Positions 45,334 through 55,564 are shown, numbered from the stretch's first letter. The stretch is 64,000 bases of DNA from Meridianimarinicoccus roseus (GCF_003172915.1 NZ_QGKU01000039.1:1-64000); one strand, 5' to 3'. Program-made: numbers and translations. Notes: generated by a model not told the origin, from the sequence alone.

Positions 45334-46188
45334 TCAGTTCTGCAGAAGGTCGGCGTCGCTCAGGAACCCCGGAGCGATCTCGTCGGCGGACTTGCGGGTG
45401 ATCTCGGCCGCGTCCTCCAGTTCGGTGAGCCGTTCGGACAGGATCTGCTGCTGCAGCTCCGTCACGATCTCTTGCCGGACCTCGTCGAGCGGCGGCGCTT
45501 CGGCAAGACGTTCCTCATTCAGGCGGATCACGTGCCAGCCGAACTGCGTCTCTACCGGCGCGGACACCTCGCCCGGCGCCAGCGCGACCACGGCCTGTTC
45601 GAACTCCGGCACCATCATCCCCGCGCCGAACCAGCCAAGGTTGCCGCCGTTCGGGCCGGACGGGCCGGTGGACCGCGCGCGTGCCGTCTCGGCGAAGTCG
45701 GCGCCGCCCGCGATCTCGGCGACTACCGCCTCGGCGTCTTCGAGGCTTTCGACGAGGATATGCGAAGCGTTGTATTCGGTGCCTTGTGCCGCATCGGCAT
45801 AGCGCGCGTCATAGGCGGCCTGCACCGCCTCTTCGGTCAGGCGTGCGTCGAAGAGGCGCTGCGCCTCGCTGTTCGCGCGCATGTTGCGCTCCTGATTGTC
45901 CAGCGCCAGTCGCGAGACACGGTCGAGCGCGGCGACCTCGCCCGCCAGAAGCTGCTGCTGTACCGCCTGGTCCACCAGCCCGTCGAACAGCGCCTCGTCC
46001 GGAAGCATCTGGTATTGCTGGGGCAATTGCGCCCGCATCATCAGAAGGTGGCCTGCCGTGATGTCCACGCCGTTGACCGTGACGATAACGGTGTCGGCGG
46101 TGGCCTGCTCCTGTGCCTGCGCGGATGCACCGCATATCGCGGCGGCAAGGCAGAGAGGGGACAGCCAAAGGCTCGGACGGATGGGCAT
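45334..46188 (-). CDS. Peptidylprolyl isomerase, parvulin type (SurA/PrsA-like)
   Basis: 284 residues from MPIRPSLWLSPL with GAAGGAAG just before; signal peptide cleaved near AQAQE. N-terminal helices, then one parvulin domain: NASHILVESLEDAEAVVAEI, GPNGGNLGWFGAGMMVPEFE and TQFGWHVIRLNEER. It is a periplasmic folding factor for envelope proteins. The open frame upstream to 46233 lacks a signal peptide and is rejected. It is divergent from secA, an export gene, and is cotranscribed with argJ-mutT. Confidence 0.9.
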   Translation of the reverse strand: MPIRPSLWLSPLCLAAAICGASAQAQEQATADTVIVTVNGVDITAGHLLMMRAQLPQQYQMLPDEALFDGLVDQAVQQQLLAGEVAALDRVSRLALDNQERNMRANSEAQRLFDARLTEEAVQAAYDARYADAAQGTEYNASHILVESLEDAEAVVAEIAGGADFAETARARSTGPSGPNGGNLGWFGAGMMVPEFEQAVVALAPGEVSAPVETQFGWHVIRLNEERLAEAPPLDEVRQEIVTELQQQILSERLTELEDAAEITRKSADEIAPGFLSDADLLQN

Positions 46189-46226
46189 GAAACTTCCTTC
46201 GGATTGGGCCGCGCTGTGCCGCGACG

Positions 46227-46255
46227 TTGACACTCAAGATGCCGCCCCTTACATC
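46227..46255 (+). promoter_or_regulatory. Candidate secA promoter
   Basis: Perfect -35 TTGACA at 46227-46232, 17-bp spacer, poor -10 TACATC at 46250-46255. Leader of about 110 nt before the GTG start of secA. No clear hairpin or leader peptide was recognised in it. Confidence 0.4.
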
Positions 46256-46370
46256 GCGACAGGTCTGCAATGCGGGGCGTCCTGGCCGCTGTTGTAGGAT
46301 GAGTGGTGGTGCGGGGCAACCCGTGCACTGGCCGCCTCGCACCAGGGTAGCGCAAGCGGAGAAGTGACAC

Positions 46371-49094
46371 GTGCTGGGTATCGGAACACTCGCGAAGAAA
46401 GTCTTTGGCACCCCCAACGACCGCCTGGTCAAATCGGTTCGCCCTCTTGTTGCGAAGATCAACGCGCTGGAACCCGAGTTCCAGGCGCTTGACGATGATG
46501 GCATCAAGGCGCGCACAGCGAATTTGCAAAAGCGCGCCCGCGAGGGCGCCGACCTTGACGATCTTCTTCCCGAAGCGTTCGCCAACTGCCGCGAGGCCGC
46601 ACGCCGCGCGCTGGGTCTGCGCGCATTCGACACGCAGTTGATCGGCGGCATCTTCCTGCACCGCGGCAACATCGCCGAGATGAAGACCGGCGAAGGCAAG
46701 ACACTGGTCGCAACCTTTCCGGCCTACCTGAACGCGCTGTCCGGCGAAGGCGTGCATATCGTCACCGTGAACGATTACCTCGCCCGCCGTGACGCCGACT
46801 GGATGAGCAAGGTCTACGGTGCACTTGGGTTGACGACCGGCGTGGTGTACCCACAGCAGCCCGAAGACGAGAAGAAGGCGGCCTATGCCGCTGACGTCAC
46901 CTACGCGACCAACAACGAGCTTGGTTTTGACTACCTGCGTGACAACATGAAGGCTGACCTTGCTCAACTCAGCCAGCGCCCGCACAACTTCGCCATCGTG
47001 GACGAGGTCGACAGCATCCTGATCGACGAGGCGCGCACGCCGCTCATCATCTCGGGGCCCAGCCAGGACCGCAGCGACCTTTACAAGGCAGTCGATGCCT
47101 TCATCCCCGAAATGGCCGAAGACCACTTCGCGCTGGACGAAAAGACCCGCAACGTCACTTTCACCGACGAAGGCAACGACTTCATCGAACAAAGGCTGAT
47201 GGCAGCCGGGCTTCTGCCCGAGGGCCAGACGCTCTATGACCCGGAAAGCACCACGCTGGTGCACCACGTCACGCAAGCGCTGAAGGCGCACAAGCTGTTC
47301 CAGAAGGACAAGGACTACATCGTGCGCGACGGACAGGTCGTGCTGATCGACGAATTCACCGGCCGCATGATGGCCGGGCGCCGCCTGTCGGATGGCCTGC
47401 ACCAGGCGATCGAGGCGAAGGAGGGCACGTCGATCCAGCCCGAGAACGTGACGCTCGCCTCGGTCACGTTCCAGAACTATTTCCGCCTCTACAGGAAGCT
47501 CTCCGGCATGACCGGCACCGCCGCCACGGAGGCCGAGGAATTTCAGGAGATCTACGGGCTGGGCGTTGTGGAGATCCCGACCAACAAGCCGATCGCACGA
47601 GTCGACGAAGACGATGCGGTCTACCGCACCGGCCGCGAGAAATACGCCGCCATTGTGGAAGAGATCCGCACCGCCCACGCAAAGGGCCAGCCGGTCCTTG
47701 TCGGCACGACCTCCATCGAGAAATCCGAGGCCCTGTCGGATCTCCTCAAGAAAGCGGGGGTGCCGCACAACGTCCTGAACGCGCGCCAGCACGAGAAGGA
47801 AGCGCAGATCGTCGCTGACGCCGGCAAACTTGGCGCGGTGACCATCGCCACAAACATGGCGGGTCGCGGGACCGACATCCAGCTTGGCGGGAACGTGGAA
47901 ATGAAGGTGCTGGAGGCGCTGGCCGCCGATCCGGACGCCCATCCCGACGAATTGCGCGCCCGGATCGAAGCCGAACACGCCGACGAGAAGGCGAAGGTGC
48001 TGGAAGCCGGTGGCCTCTTCGTGCTCGCCACGGAACGCCATGAAAGCCGCCGCATCGACAACCAGTTGCGCGGCCGCTCCGGGCGCCAGGGCGATCCGGG
48101 CCGGTCGTCCTTCTTCCTGTCGCTCGAAGACGATCTGATGCGCATCTTCGGGTCGGACCGACTCGACAAGATGCTGTCACGTCTCGGCATGAAGGAAGGC
48201 GAAGCGATCGTGCACCCTTGGGTGAACAAATCGCTTGAGAAGGCGCAGGCTAAGGTCGAAGGGCGGAACTTCGACATCCGCAAGCAGCTGCTGAAATTCG
48301 ACGACGTGATGAACGACCAGCGAAAGGTCATCTTCGGCCAGCGCCGCGAGATCATGGAAGCCGCCAACGTGGCCGAGATCACCCGCGACATGCGCCACCA
48401 GGTGATCGAAGATCTGGTCGAAACGCATATCCCGCCCAAGACCTATGCCGACCAGTGGGACGGGCCCGGCCTTTATGCCGCCGCGCTCGAGAAGCTTGGG
48501 ATCGACGTGCCGGTGACCCTCTGGGTCGACGAAGAAGGCGTCGACGACGAGGTGATCCGCGACAGGCTGACCCGCGCCGCAGATGAACTGATGGCGAAGA
48601 AGGCCACCGATTTCGGCGCCGAGAACATGCGCACCATCGAAAAGCAGCTTCTGCTTCAGACCATTGATGCGAAGTGGCGCGACCACCTGCTGAAGCTGGA
48701 ACACCTGCGTTCGGTCGTCGGCTTTCGAGGCTACGCCCAGCGCGACCCGCTGAACGAATACAAGAACGAAAGCTTCCAGCTGTTCGAAGGGCTGCTGAAC
48801 GGGCTGCGCGAAGAGGTCACCCAGAAACTTGCGATGATCCGCCCCCTCTCCGAGGAAGAGCGCAACGCGATGATGCAGCAGATGCTTGCGCAACAGCAAG
48901 CCGCACTCGGAGCCCGTGCAAGTCAACCTGCCGCCGAAGCCGTAGCGGCAGGGGCCGATGCCGCCCCTGATGCCGAACTTGCACCAGACTTCGATGAATC
49001 GGACCCAGCGAGCTGGGGCAATCCCGGCCGCAACGAACCCTGCCCCTGCGGCTCGGGCAAGAAGTTCAAGCATTGCCACGGACGGCTTGCCTGA
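46371..49094 (+). CDS. secA: Protein translocase ATPase SecA
   Basis: 907 residues from a GTG start preceded by GGAG. Walker A is MKTGEGKT at about residue 104, Walker [14 protein letters not shown], helicase motifs [14 protein letters not shown] and [13 protein letters not shown]. The C-terminal SEC-C zinc motif ([14 protein letters not shown]) binds SecB/lipids. Peripheral membrane motor for Sec export through SecYEG. A gene for a secreted protein starts inside its stop region. Confidence 0.97.
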   Translation: MLGIGTLAKKVFGTPNDRLVKSVRPLVAKINALEPEFQALDDDGIKARTANLQKRAREGADLDDLLPEAFANCREAARRALGLRAFDTQLIGGIFLHRGNIAEMKTGEGKTLVATFPAYLNALSGEGVHIVTVNDYLARRDADWMSKVYGALGLTTGVVYPQQPEDEKKAAYAADVTYATNNELGFDYLRDNMKADLAQLSQRPHNFAIVDEVDSILIDEARTPLIISGPSQDRSDLYKAVDAFIPEMAEDHFALDEKTRNVTFTDEGNDFIEQRLMAAGLLPEGQTLYDPESTTLVHHVTQALKAHKLFQKDKDYIVRDGQVVLIDEFTGRMMAGRRLSDGLHQAIEAKEGTSIQPENVTLASVTFQNYFRLYRKLSGMTGTAATEAEEFQEIYGLGVVEIPTNKPIARVDEDDAVYRTGREKYAAIVEEIRTAHAKGQPVLVGTTSIEKSEALSDLLKKAGVPHNVLNARQHEKEAQIVADAGKLGAVTIATNMAGRGTDIQLGGNVEMKVLEALAADPDAHPDELRARIEAEHADEKAKVLEAGGLFVLATERHESRRIDNQLRGRSGRQGDPGRSSFFLSLEDDLMRIFGSDRLDKMLSRLGMKEGEAIVHPWVNKSLEKAQAKVEGRNFDIRKQLLKFDDVMNDQRKVIFGQRREIMEAANVAEITRDMRHQVIEDLVETHIPPKTYADQWDGPGLYAAALEKLGIDVPVTLWVDEEGVDDEVIRDRLTRAADELMAKKATDFGAENMRTIEKQLLLQTIDAKWRDHLLKLEHLRSVVGFRGYAQRDPLNEYKNESFQLFEGLLNGLREEVTQKLAMIRPLSEEERNAMMQQMLAQQQAALGARASQPAAEAVAAGADAAPDAELAPDFDESDPASWGNPGRNEPCPCGSGKKFKHCHGRLA

Positions 49095-49713
49095 CGCCGC
49101 GCTGGTTGCCCGCAGCCTGTGGCTGCTGTGCCTCGGCCTTGCCGCATCCCCGGCAGCGTCGCAGGACTGCACGCCCCGGATTTCATTGAGCGGACCGACT
49201 GGTACGGGTTTTGCGCTCGCACTGACGGCGCCGTGCAATCCCTACGGACGGGTCGGTGTCGCGCTCGGTCCGGTCATCGCCTTCGGCGAGGAGACCGATG
49301 CCGACGGGCGCCTTGAACTCTCGCTCCCCCCGCTACCACAAGGCACGTCCTTGACGCTCGCCATCGGCGCGCACCGTCTGACACCCGACCTTCCCGGGGA
49401 GCCCACCGGCACGGCCAGCCTCTCCGCGGTGATCTGGCCGGATGGCACGGCGTGGGGGATGCCGGGGGTCACGTTTGCCGAGTCCGGCACCGGAGCCGTG
49501 CAATACCGGCTCGGGTTTCCCGGGCTCGGCCCTATCGCCGACATTCGCGTCGGCGCAGTTCCGGATCGTCTCGATATTCCAGTGACGCCTGACAGTTGCG
49601 GCCGCGCCGTCACAGCAAGCGTCGTGACCGGGGGGCAGGCTGAAACACTGTCCTTCACTGTGCCCGCCTGCGACGGGGTGCCAGGCATCCTGCGGATTCC
49701 GCTTGACGGCTAG
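49087..49713 (+). CDS. Exported hypothetical protein
   Basis: Reading frame open from before the secA stop; the likely start is TTG at 49087, with 208 residues beginning [20 protein letters not shown] and signal cleavage near SQDC. Mature part rich in Gly/Thr/Pro/Asp with repeated short strands ([31 protein letters not shown]), consistent with a beta-sandwich. No family recognised. The 8-bp overlap with secA and the 4-bp convergent overlap with rppH leave no own promoter, so it is likely read through from secA. The start choice is uncertain. Confidence 0.5.
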   Translation: MPDAALVARSLWLLCLGLAASPAASQDCTPRISLSGPTGTGFALALTAPCNPYGRVGVALGPVIAFGEETDADGRLELSLPPLPQGTSLTLAIGAHRLTPDLPGEPTGTASLSAVIWPDGTAWGMPGVTFAESGTGAVQYRLGFPGLGPIADIRVGAVPDRLDIPVTPDSCGRAVTASVVTGGQAETLSFTVPACDGVPGILRIPLDG

Positions 49714-50183
49714 AGCTGCGGGCCCAGTTCCGCGAAGACCTGCTCGTAGACGCCGCGCTTGAACGGCACGATGGCAGCGATCAGCGCCTCCGGTTTCATC
49801 CACTGCCACACGGAGAATTCAGGGTGCGCGGTTGCGATCGTGATATCCTCGTCTGCCCCCGCAAAACGCAGCAGGAACCACTGTTGCTTCTGCCCCCTGA
49901 AACGGCCCTTCCAGACCCTGCCTTGCAACTCGGGCGGCAAATCGTAAGTCAGCCAGTCCCGCGTCTGCGCCTCGACGGTCACCAACGCGCCGGAAACGCC
50001 GGTTTCCTCCTCCAGTTCCCGCAATGCGGCAGCGCGCGCGCTCTCGCCCGGATCGATCCCCCCCTGTGGCATCTGCCACGCGCCCGGCGTGTCGATTCTC
50101 TGCCCTGCAAAGACGTGCCCGTCCGGGCGGGCAAGCACGACGCCGACACACGGGCGATAGGGCAAGTCGGTCCGATCCTGCAT
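49710..50183 (-). CDS. rppH: RNA pyrophosphohydrolase RppH
   Basis: 157 residues. Removes pyrophosphate from 5'-triphosphorylated mRNA, starting decay. The YRPCVGVVL opening is RppH-like; the Nudix box is [20 protein letters not shown] followed by [24 protein letters not shown] is the RppH-specific strand. It is 3 bp from a LacI-type gene on the same strand (stop 50187). Confidence 0.93.
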   Translation of the reverse strand: MQDRTDLPYRPCVGVVLARPDGHVFAGQRIDTPGAWQMPQGGIDPGESARAAALRELEEETGVSGALVTVEAQTRDWLTYDLPPELQGRVWKGRFRGQKQQWFLLRFAGADEDITIATAHPEFSVWQWMKPEALIAAIVPFKRGVYEQVFAELGPQL

Positions 50184-50186
50184 GGC

Positions 50187-51221
50187 TCAAGCCTCCGCCG
50201 GACGGCGCAATGTGTCCCCGTAGGTGATCTCGGGCACGAGTGTGACAACCTCGCCGCCGCCTTCGGCACCCCGCAGAGTGCGTGCCGCGATGATCTCTGC
50301 GGCCTTGCGGCCGATCTCCGACCGGCAGGCATCCATTGTCGCCAGATGTTTCGGCAGACCCTGCAGCAAATTGACCCCGTTGAACCCCGCAAGCCCGATC
50401 GTGCCGGGAATGTCCATGCCGCGCTCGAGGCAGTAAAGCAGCCCGCCGGCCCCGATCATATCGTTGGAATAGTAAAGGAAATCCACATCCGGCGTTCGGG
50501 CGAGCATCGCCTCGGTCATTTCCCGCCCTTTCATCAGCGCGGACCCGCCCGCATAGAACTCCTGGTCCGCGATTTCTAACCCGGCCCGCGCAAGCGCCTG
50601 CGTGAACCCCTCGAACCGTTTGCGGGCGCGGAAATCAAGCGGCATCTTCGTGCCAAGGAACCCCACGCGCCGGTAACCTGCCCTGACGATCGCCTCGCCC
50701 ATCTCGCGCCCGGCGCGGCGGTGAGAAATGCCGACCATGGCATCGACCGGCTCGCCGTCGGTGTCCATGATCTCCACGATCGGGATGCCGGCATTGGCCA
50801 GCATCGCCCGCGCGGGGTCGGTATGCTCCAGCCCGGCAAGGATTACGCCGGCGGGCCGCCAGGACAGCATCTCGTACAGCACGGCCTCTTCGCGTTCAGG
50901 GCGGTAATGGCTCAAACCGACAACGGGTTGCAATTCCGTGTCATCAAGGATCTCGGAGATGCCCATCATCACCTCCGGGAATACCATATTCGACATGGAC
51001 GGAATGATGACCGCAACGAGGTTGACACGCTGCGAAGCAAGGGCGCCGGCAATCTTGTTGGGAACGTAACCAAGGGTCTTGGCAGCTTCCAGGACCCGGG
51101 CCCGCGTCTTCTCGGAAACGTCGCCGCGATTGCGCAGAACGCGGCTGACAGTCATTTCGCTCACGCCCGAAGCCTCCGAGACATCACGAAGCGTCAGCGG
51201 GCGGCGCGGTGGATTTGGCAT
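50187..51221 (-). CDS. LacI-family transcriptional regulator (GntR/gluconate-repressor type)
   Basis: 344 residues. N-terminal HTH: LTLRDVSEASGVSEMTVSRV, and the hinge helix GYVPNKIAGALASQR. The periplasmic-binding-like domain reads VAVIIPSMSNMVFPEVM. The HTH and hinge resemble the gluconate repressor GntR. No gluconate or sugar-transport gene is nearby, and rppH follows it on the same strand. Its targets are therefore elsewhere or are its own gene. Confidence 0.85.
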   Translation of the reverse strand: MPNPPRRPLTLRDVSEASGVSEMTVSRVLRNRGDVSEKTRARVLEAAKTLGYVPNKIAGALASQRVNLVAVIIPSMSNMVFPEVMMGISEILDDTELQPVVGLSHYRPEREEAVLYEMLSWRPAGVILAGLEHTDPARAMLANAGIPIVEIMDTDGEPVDAMVGISHRRAGREMGEAIVRAGYRRVGFLGTKMPLDFRARKRFEGFTQALARAGLEIADQEFYAGGSALMKGREMTEAMLARTPDVDFLYYSNDMIGAGGLLYCLERGMDIPGTIGLAGFNGVNLLQGLPKHLATMDACRSEIGRKAAEIIAARTLRGAEGGGEVVTLVPEITYGDTLRRPAEA

Positions 51222-51597
51222 CTGAAGTCCTTCCGTTCAGTGCACGGATCATACGAAGAAAAATCGCGGGGCTGCAATCGCCCTCGGACCGACGACAGTG
51301 TCGCGGTCTGCCCGGTCCGCGTGCCGTGATCGCGCCGGGCGGAGAGGCCGCCCCACAGGTCAACACCGGCTCCGGAAAGCAACCCGGCGCATCAAGCAAC
51401 CGCGGCGCGGCACGGGAAAAGCATGACCCGCGCCGAGTGCCACGCCTTGCCGCAGATGACTCTGTCCGATCAGCCAGATTGACCATGTTTGAAAAAGACG
51501 GCGTGGGTCCGCGCAGCGGCAGCCCAGCTGATAATGGTCAGCACGAGCGTGGCGGCAACGTCATCGGCTGTGCGAAAGCGCGGAAGCGTTCGGCACG
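51222..51597. other. Gene-free region between the LacI start and the fliP stop
   Basis: 376 bp. The first part should hold the promoter of the leftward LacI gene. No recognised family, inverted repeat with T-run or operator is visible. A rightward frame here (51209-51607) resembles nothing. Confidence 0.35.
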
Positions 51598-52383
51598 CTA
51601 TACGTAGCCCCTGACAAGGGCGTCCGCGATCAGCGTCCAGCCATCGGCCACCACGAAGAAGGCCAGCTTGAACGGCAGCGAAACGATCGCGGGAGGCACC
51701 ATCATCATACCCATCGACATGAGGATCGCAGCGACGACGAGGTCGATGATCAGGAACGGCAGGAATATCAGGAAACCGACCTCAAAGGCCCGCGAGAGTT
51801 CCGAAAGCATGAAGGACGGGACAAGCACTGAAAGGCTGGAGCCATTGTTCATCCCGGCTTGCGGCAGACCGCGCAGGTCCGACAGGCTGTCGAAGGTAGC
51901 CGGGTCGGTGCGACCGATCATGAAATCGCGAAATGGCGCAATGGCGGCGTTGAAGGCCGCCTCAATGGGCAATTCGCCCCGCACCAGCGGTCCGCCTCCT
52001 TCGGCCCAGGCAATCAGAAAAACCGGCTCCATCACGTAGTAGGTGAGAAACAGGGCCAGACTGACAATCAGCATGTTCGGGGGAGATTGTTGCAACCCAA
52101 TGGCCTGCCGAAGGATCGCAAGAACAGTCACGATGAACGGGAAGGCCGTGATCATTATGGCAATCGCCGGAGCAAGGCTGAGTACGGTGACCAGCAGAAA
52201 GATCTGCAGGACGCGCCCCGACATCTCGCCAGACCCGGCAAAGACCTCGTCCAGCCCCTGTGCCGCAACGCCACGCGCCGTCATCGAAAGGCAGATCACC
52301 GCGACCAGAACCGAAATGCCTAGGACCCGAACGCATCTCGGCCCTGACGCCCATGATAGGCAGTCAGAGGCTCGCAGACTCAT
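51598..52383 (-). CDS. fliP: Flagellar biosynthesis protein FliP
   Basis: 261 residues with the FliP profile: signal-like N-terminal segment (VLVAVICLSMTARGVAAQG), periplasmic stretch, then FPFIVTVLAILRQAIGLQQ and NMLIVSLALFLTYYVMEP, and the C-terminal FLIIDLVVAAILMSMGMMMV. Component of the flagellar type III export gate. The start at 52383 overlaps fliN by 20 bp; the longer frame to 52458 lies inside fliN. Confidence 0.93.
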   Translation of the reverse strand: MSLRASDCLSWASGPRCVRVLGISVLVAVICLSMTARGVAAQGLDEVFAGSGEMSGRVLQIFLLVTVLSLAPAIAIMITAFPFIVTVLAILRQAIGLQQSPPNMLIVSLALFLTYYVMEPVFLIAWAEGGGPLVRGELPIEAAFNAAIAPFRDFMIGRTDPATFDSLSDLRGLPQAGMNNGSSLSVLVPSFMLSELSRAFEVGFLIFLPFLIIDLVVAAILMSMGMMMVPPAIVSLPFKLAFFVVADGWTLIADALVRGYV

Positions 52384-52663
52384 CCGAAACATCCAAAATT
52401 CGCACCGCCAGTTGTCCGTCGGTGCTCCCTTCGATTTCTTCCAGGACACCCCGCGCAATCAGTCTATCTCCAACATAGAGTTCGACCGGATCCGCGAGGT
52501 TCTTGTCGAGCGGCAGGACGGAACTTTTTTCAAGCGATAGCAATTCTTCGACCTTCAGCCGCGCGCGGCCGACGACGATACGAACTTCGACCGGCAAACG
52601 GGTGAACGGGTGCCGACCACCTTCGAAGGATCGATCGTTCAGAACTGTATCCGGCTCATCCAT
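52364..52663 (-). CDS. fliN: Flagellar motor switch protein FliN
   Basis: 99 residues with a single SpoA/FliN domain: LPVEVRIVVGRARLKVEELL, PVELYVGDRLIARGVLEEIE. Forms the C-ring with FliM/FliG. FliM and FliG are not in the window. It overlaps fliP by 20 bp and the FliH-like gene by 8 bp, a tight operon. Confidence 0.9.
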   Translation of the reverse strand: MDEPDTVLNDRSFEGGRHPFTRLPVEVRIVVGRARLKVEELLSLEKSSVLPLDKNLADPVELYVGDRLIARGVLEEIEGSTDGQLAVRILDVSDESASL

Positions 52664-53267
52664 GTGCTTTCAGGGCCTCCTGTTCGAAACCTGCGAAGAA
52701 TTCCCGGACAGCCGTATCGATTTCGAAAATTGCCGTCGTCATGTCCACGGCCTTCTCCTCTGCGCCGACCTTCACGAAAATCTGGTCCCCGACCAATGTC
52801 GTCTCTTCCTTGATTACGACCGGAAAACCGAGATCCTCGGGCAACAGGCCTTCCAGAACCTCACGGTTCTTAGGCGCCACCAGCAGGGTGATCGGCTGCG
52901 AGGACGCCTCGTGAGCAAGGCTGCTCATCTGCTCCCAGATCAACTCGGGGAGCGCAGTGCGGGCGATCTTCGGCAGCACACCTTCCACGGCACTCTTGAC
53001 GAAACCCTCCACGCCCTTGAGCACATGCACGCGGGCCTCGTGATAGGTGAAAGACAGGTCCGAAAGGTTGGCCTTCAGGGCGGAAGAAATCTTCGACTCG
53101 TCCGCGGCGATCGTATTGGTCGAATCGTCCCAACCAGCCTTGTATCCGTTCTCGAACGCGAGGAGCCTTTCCGCCTCCCGCTGTTCGAGGCCAACAGCGC
53201 CGTCCTGACCCGGACCTCCTGGCTCGCCCAGATCGAAATCTTCAAGACTCAGACTGACTGTTTTCAC
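52656..53267 (-). CDS. fliH: Flagellar assembly protein FliH
   Basis: 203 residues. The early region has REAERLLAFENGYKAGWDD, the family's glycine/aromatic stretch, followed by a long helical middle and a globular end (LVAPKNREVLEGLL; AVDMTTAIFEIDTAVREFF). FliH inhibits and positions the export ATPase FliI. The assignment rests on the location between fliF and fliN plus this profile, so it is a little less certain than its neighbours. Overlaps fliF by 4 bp. Confidence 0.78.
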   Translation of the reverse strand: MKTVSLSLEDFDLGEPGGPGQDGAVGLEQREAERLLAFENGYKAGWDDSTNTIAADESKISSALKANLSDLSFTYHEARVHVLKGVEGFVKSAVEGVLPKIARTALPELIWEQMSSLAHEASSQPITLLVAPKNREVLEGLLPEDLGFPVVIKEETTLVGDQIFVKVGAEEKAVDMTTAIFEIDTAVREFFAGFEQEALKAHG

Positions 53268-54958
53268 ACCGCGTCTCCCGATTTCTCATCCTCGATCCAG
53301 TTCCGCAGGATTTCGACGGTATCCATTTGCCGTTCCTCGACCATTTGGCGCAGGCTCGACACCATGTGGCCGAGCCGGTCGCCCCGGGACCCGGCGGGTT
53401 GCTCCATCTCCGCGGAATAAACCGTGGGCAGGTCCGCCGGACCGCTGCGGTCTGCGCTTTCCTGTAGTGGGTTCGAAACAGCCCGGATGTCCTGCGGAGT
53501 TCCGGCCTCAAGACGCTGCACGCCAATGTCGGCCTCGGCCAGGGCAGGGATCCCGGCTTCTCCGGACACGCCATCCGGCACCACCTGTTCCCGCGAGGCC
53601 GTCAAGACGGGGCGCACAACGAACAGGCCAAGAGCCAACACAACCAGTGCAAGAGCTGCGAACTGCACCAGCTTCACTGGGTCCGCCACCAGACCGGCGA
53701 ACCAAGGCGCCTCTTGCGCCATGACACCCACGTCCGCGTTCGGCCCGAACGGCATGGCCTTTACGGAAACCCGATCACCGCGCGCATCGTCCAGTCCGAC
53801 CGAAGCGGAAACAAGGTCGCGGATATCCTCTATTTCCTTGCGAACCAGTTCTTCCAGTTCCTCTGCGCTCAAGTCGGCCTTGTTACCCGAAACCAAAGCG
53901 TCCCGGTTTAGGAGAACCGCGACCGTCATGCGCTTCACTGCGCCAGGCCCGCGCTCCAGGTCACGCGTCACCTCCGATATCTCGAAGTTCGTCACGGTGC
54001 GTGATTCGGAGTTTTGGCTTTGTGAGCCTTGTGCGGCCTCTCCCGCATCGCCGTTCGGAAGGTTGCTGGCGACGGTTACAGCGTCCCCTCCACCGTTCTT
54101 TTCAGAACTGACCTTTTCCTGCACATCGGTGCTGACCGCGACCCTCGACTGGGGATCTATCCGCCGCTCGATGATCCGTTCCGTTTCGGTCACCGGCTCG
54201 ACCGACAACTCGACGATCGCATTGCCAAGACCCAGACGCGCGTCCAGAAGCCGCTCGACACTCTGCTTGAGAGCCTTTTCCTGAGCTATTGCACTTGCGG
54301 CTGAGTGATCGTCCCCGCGCCCGCCGATGACCCGGCCGGATTCGGCGTCGATCACCGTCACCCGGTCCGGGTTTAGGCCCTGTACCGCAGAGGCGACAAG
54401 GAAGCGCAACGCATCCGCAACCGCGCTGGACACGGCCCCCGAACGCGCTGTCAGCATCACGGAAGCCGTTGTGTCAGCATCGCGCCGAAACGAGCCGCCG
54501 ACCGGGTTTCCGATATGCACGCGCACCTGCCGGACATCGGGGCTGGACAGGATCGTGCGCGCCAGTTCACCCTCCTTCGCACGCCAGTAGGCAGCGTCGA
54601 ACATCTGGGAGGTCGTGCCAAACCCGGAAAGCCCGTCCAGGATCTCGTATCCGGCACCGCCAGCCATGGGGATGCCCCTCGTCGCAAGCCGCATGCGCAG
54701 CGCATCCCGCTCCATTTCGGGGACGAAGATCGCTTCTCCCCGAATTTCATAGGGCACGCCCTGACCTTCCAGAGCCTCGATCACCTCGCCCGATTGAGTG
54801 GCATCGAGCCCGGAGTACAACAGCGCGAGTTGCGGTGTTGCAGCGATTCGGGCCAGGGCCAGGACCGCCGCGAAGACCCCGAGCGTCGCGGCAATGACGA
54901 CAGCCTTCCGGCGCAGATCAAGCGCAGACCAGATAGCAGCCAGATCGTTCACATCCAT
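53264..54958 (-). CDS. fliF: Flagellar MS-ring protein FliF
   Basis: 564 residues from MDVNDLAAIWSAL with GGAAAGGAC before it. Two membrane segments: about 20-40 (VVIAATLGVFAAVLALA) and near residue 435 (VQFAALALVVLALGLFVVRP). The ring-building motifs are LYSGLDATQSGEVIEALEGQ and LARTILSSPDVRQVRVHIG. The C-terminus that contacts FliG ends RQMVEERQMDTVEILRNWIE. First gene of the leftward fliF-fliH-fliN-fliP unit, divergent from fliL with a CtrA-type box between. Confidence 0.95.
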   Translation of the reverse strand: MDVNDLAAIWSALDLRRKAVVIAATLGVFAAVLALARIAATPQLALLYSGLDATQSGEVIEALEGQGVPYEIRGEAIFVPEMERDALRMRLATRGIPMAGGAGYEILDGLSGFGTTSQMFDAAYWRAKEGELARTILSSPDVRQVRVHIGNPVGGSFRRDADTTASVMLTARSGAVSSAVADALRFLVASAVQGLNPDRVTVIDAESGRVIGGRGDDHSAASAIAQEKALKQSVERLLDARLGLGNAIVELSVEPVTETERIIERRIDPQSRVAVSTDVQEKVSSEKNGGGDAVTVASNLPNGDAGEAAQGSQSQNSESRTVTNFEISEVTRDLERGPGAVKRMTVAVLLNRDALVSGNKADLSAEELEELVRKEIEDIRDLVSASVGLDDARGDRVSVKAMPFGPNADVGVMAQEAPWFAGLVADPVKLVQFAALALVVLALGLFVVRPVLTASREQVVPDGVSGEAGIPALAEADIGVQRLEAGTPQDIRAVSNPLQESADRSGPADLPTVYSAEMEQPAGSRGDRLGHMVSSLRQMVEERQMDTVEILRNWIEDEKSGDAV

Positions 54959-55013
54959 GTCCTTTCCGTTTTGGTCCAGCACCAAGCCTTGGGCTGACAA
55001 TGCCCCGGCCGAC

Positions 55014-55028
55014 TTAACAATCGGTTAG
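55014..55028. promoter_or_regulatory. CtrA-type site TTAA-N7-TTAG in the flagellar divergent promoter
   Basis: TTAA at 55014-55017 and TTAG at 55025-55028, seven bases apart: seven of eight consensus positions. It lies 55 bp before the fliF start (leftward) and 46 bp before the fliL start (rightward). A further TTAA follows at 55034-55037. Confidence 0.55.
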
Positions 55029-55074
55029 CCAGCTTAATGGTAGGCATTGGCTCGAACGGAACGTGGAGAGAGCT

Positions 55075-55560
55075 ATGGCAGAGCAACAGGAAGAAGAGGT
55101 GAAGAAGTCAAAGAAACCTCTTCTTTTCGGGGCTTTGGCTGCTGTCGTTCTTGGTATCGGCGGGTACCTTGTTGCAAGCGGCACACTGATTCCTGGACTG
55201 TTGGGCGGAAGCCACGCGCCCTCTGCGGAAACTCATGCTGACCCTACGCCCGCGGGACAGGCGATCAGCTATGTGCCGATCGAGCCGCTGATGATCAGCA
55301 TGACCCGCACAACACCGGTCAGACAGTTGCGCCTCGAAGCCGAACTCGAAGTCGTGCCCGGCTACGAGAGGCATGTGGAAAGTCAGATGCCGAAGGTTCT
55401 CGACGTGATGAACACATATCTCAGGGCGATCGACCTCGCCGACATCGAAGATCCGGCAGTCCTTCTTCGCACACGGCTGCAGCTTCTGCGGCGCGTCCAG
55501 GTCACGGTCGGAGAGGGCGTGGTCGAGGGCCTGCTGATAACGAAATTCCTGATCTCATAG
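55075..55560 (+). CDS. fliL: Flagellar basal body-associated protein FliL
   Basis: 161 residues from MAEQQEEEVKKSKKP with GGAGAG before it. One N-terminal membrane segment (LLFGALAAVVLGIGGYLVAS), a linker, then the FliL domain: ISYVPIEPLMISM, LEAELEVVPGYERHVESQMP and LRTRLQLLRRVQVTVGEG. FliL supports stator function. First gene of the rightward motility unit. Confidence 0.9.
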   Translation: MAEQQEEEVKKSKKPLLFGALAAVVLGIGGYLVASGTLIPGLLGGSHAPSAETHADPTPAGQAISYVPIEPLMISMTRTTPVRQLRLEAELEVVPGYERHVESQMPKVLDVMNTYLRAIDLADIEDPAVLLRTRLQLLRRVQVTVGEGVVEGLLITKFLIS

Positions 55561-55564
55561 GTGA

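Noticed and set aside
46041-48041. 666-codon leftward frame opposite secA
   Set aside because: Entirely antisense to SecA motifs and the parvulin start region; product has no recognisable domain.
51209-51607. Rightward ORF in the LacI-fliP gap
   Set aside because: No ribosome site, no motif, and it overlaps the regulator start; I could not support it.
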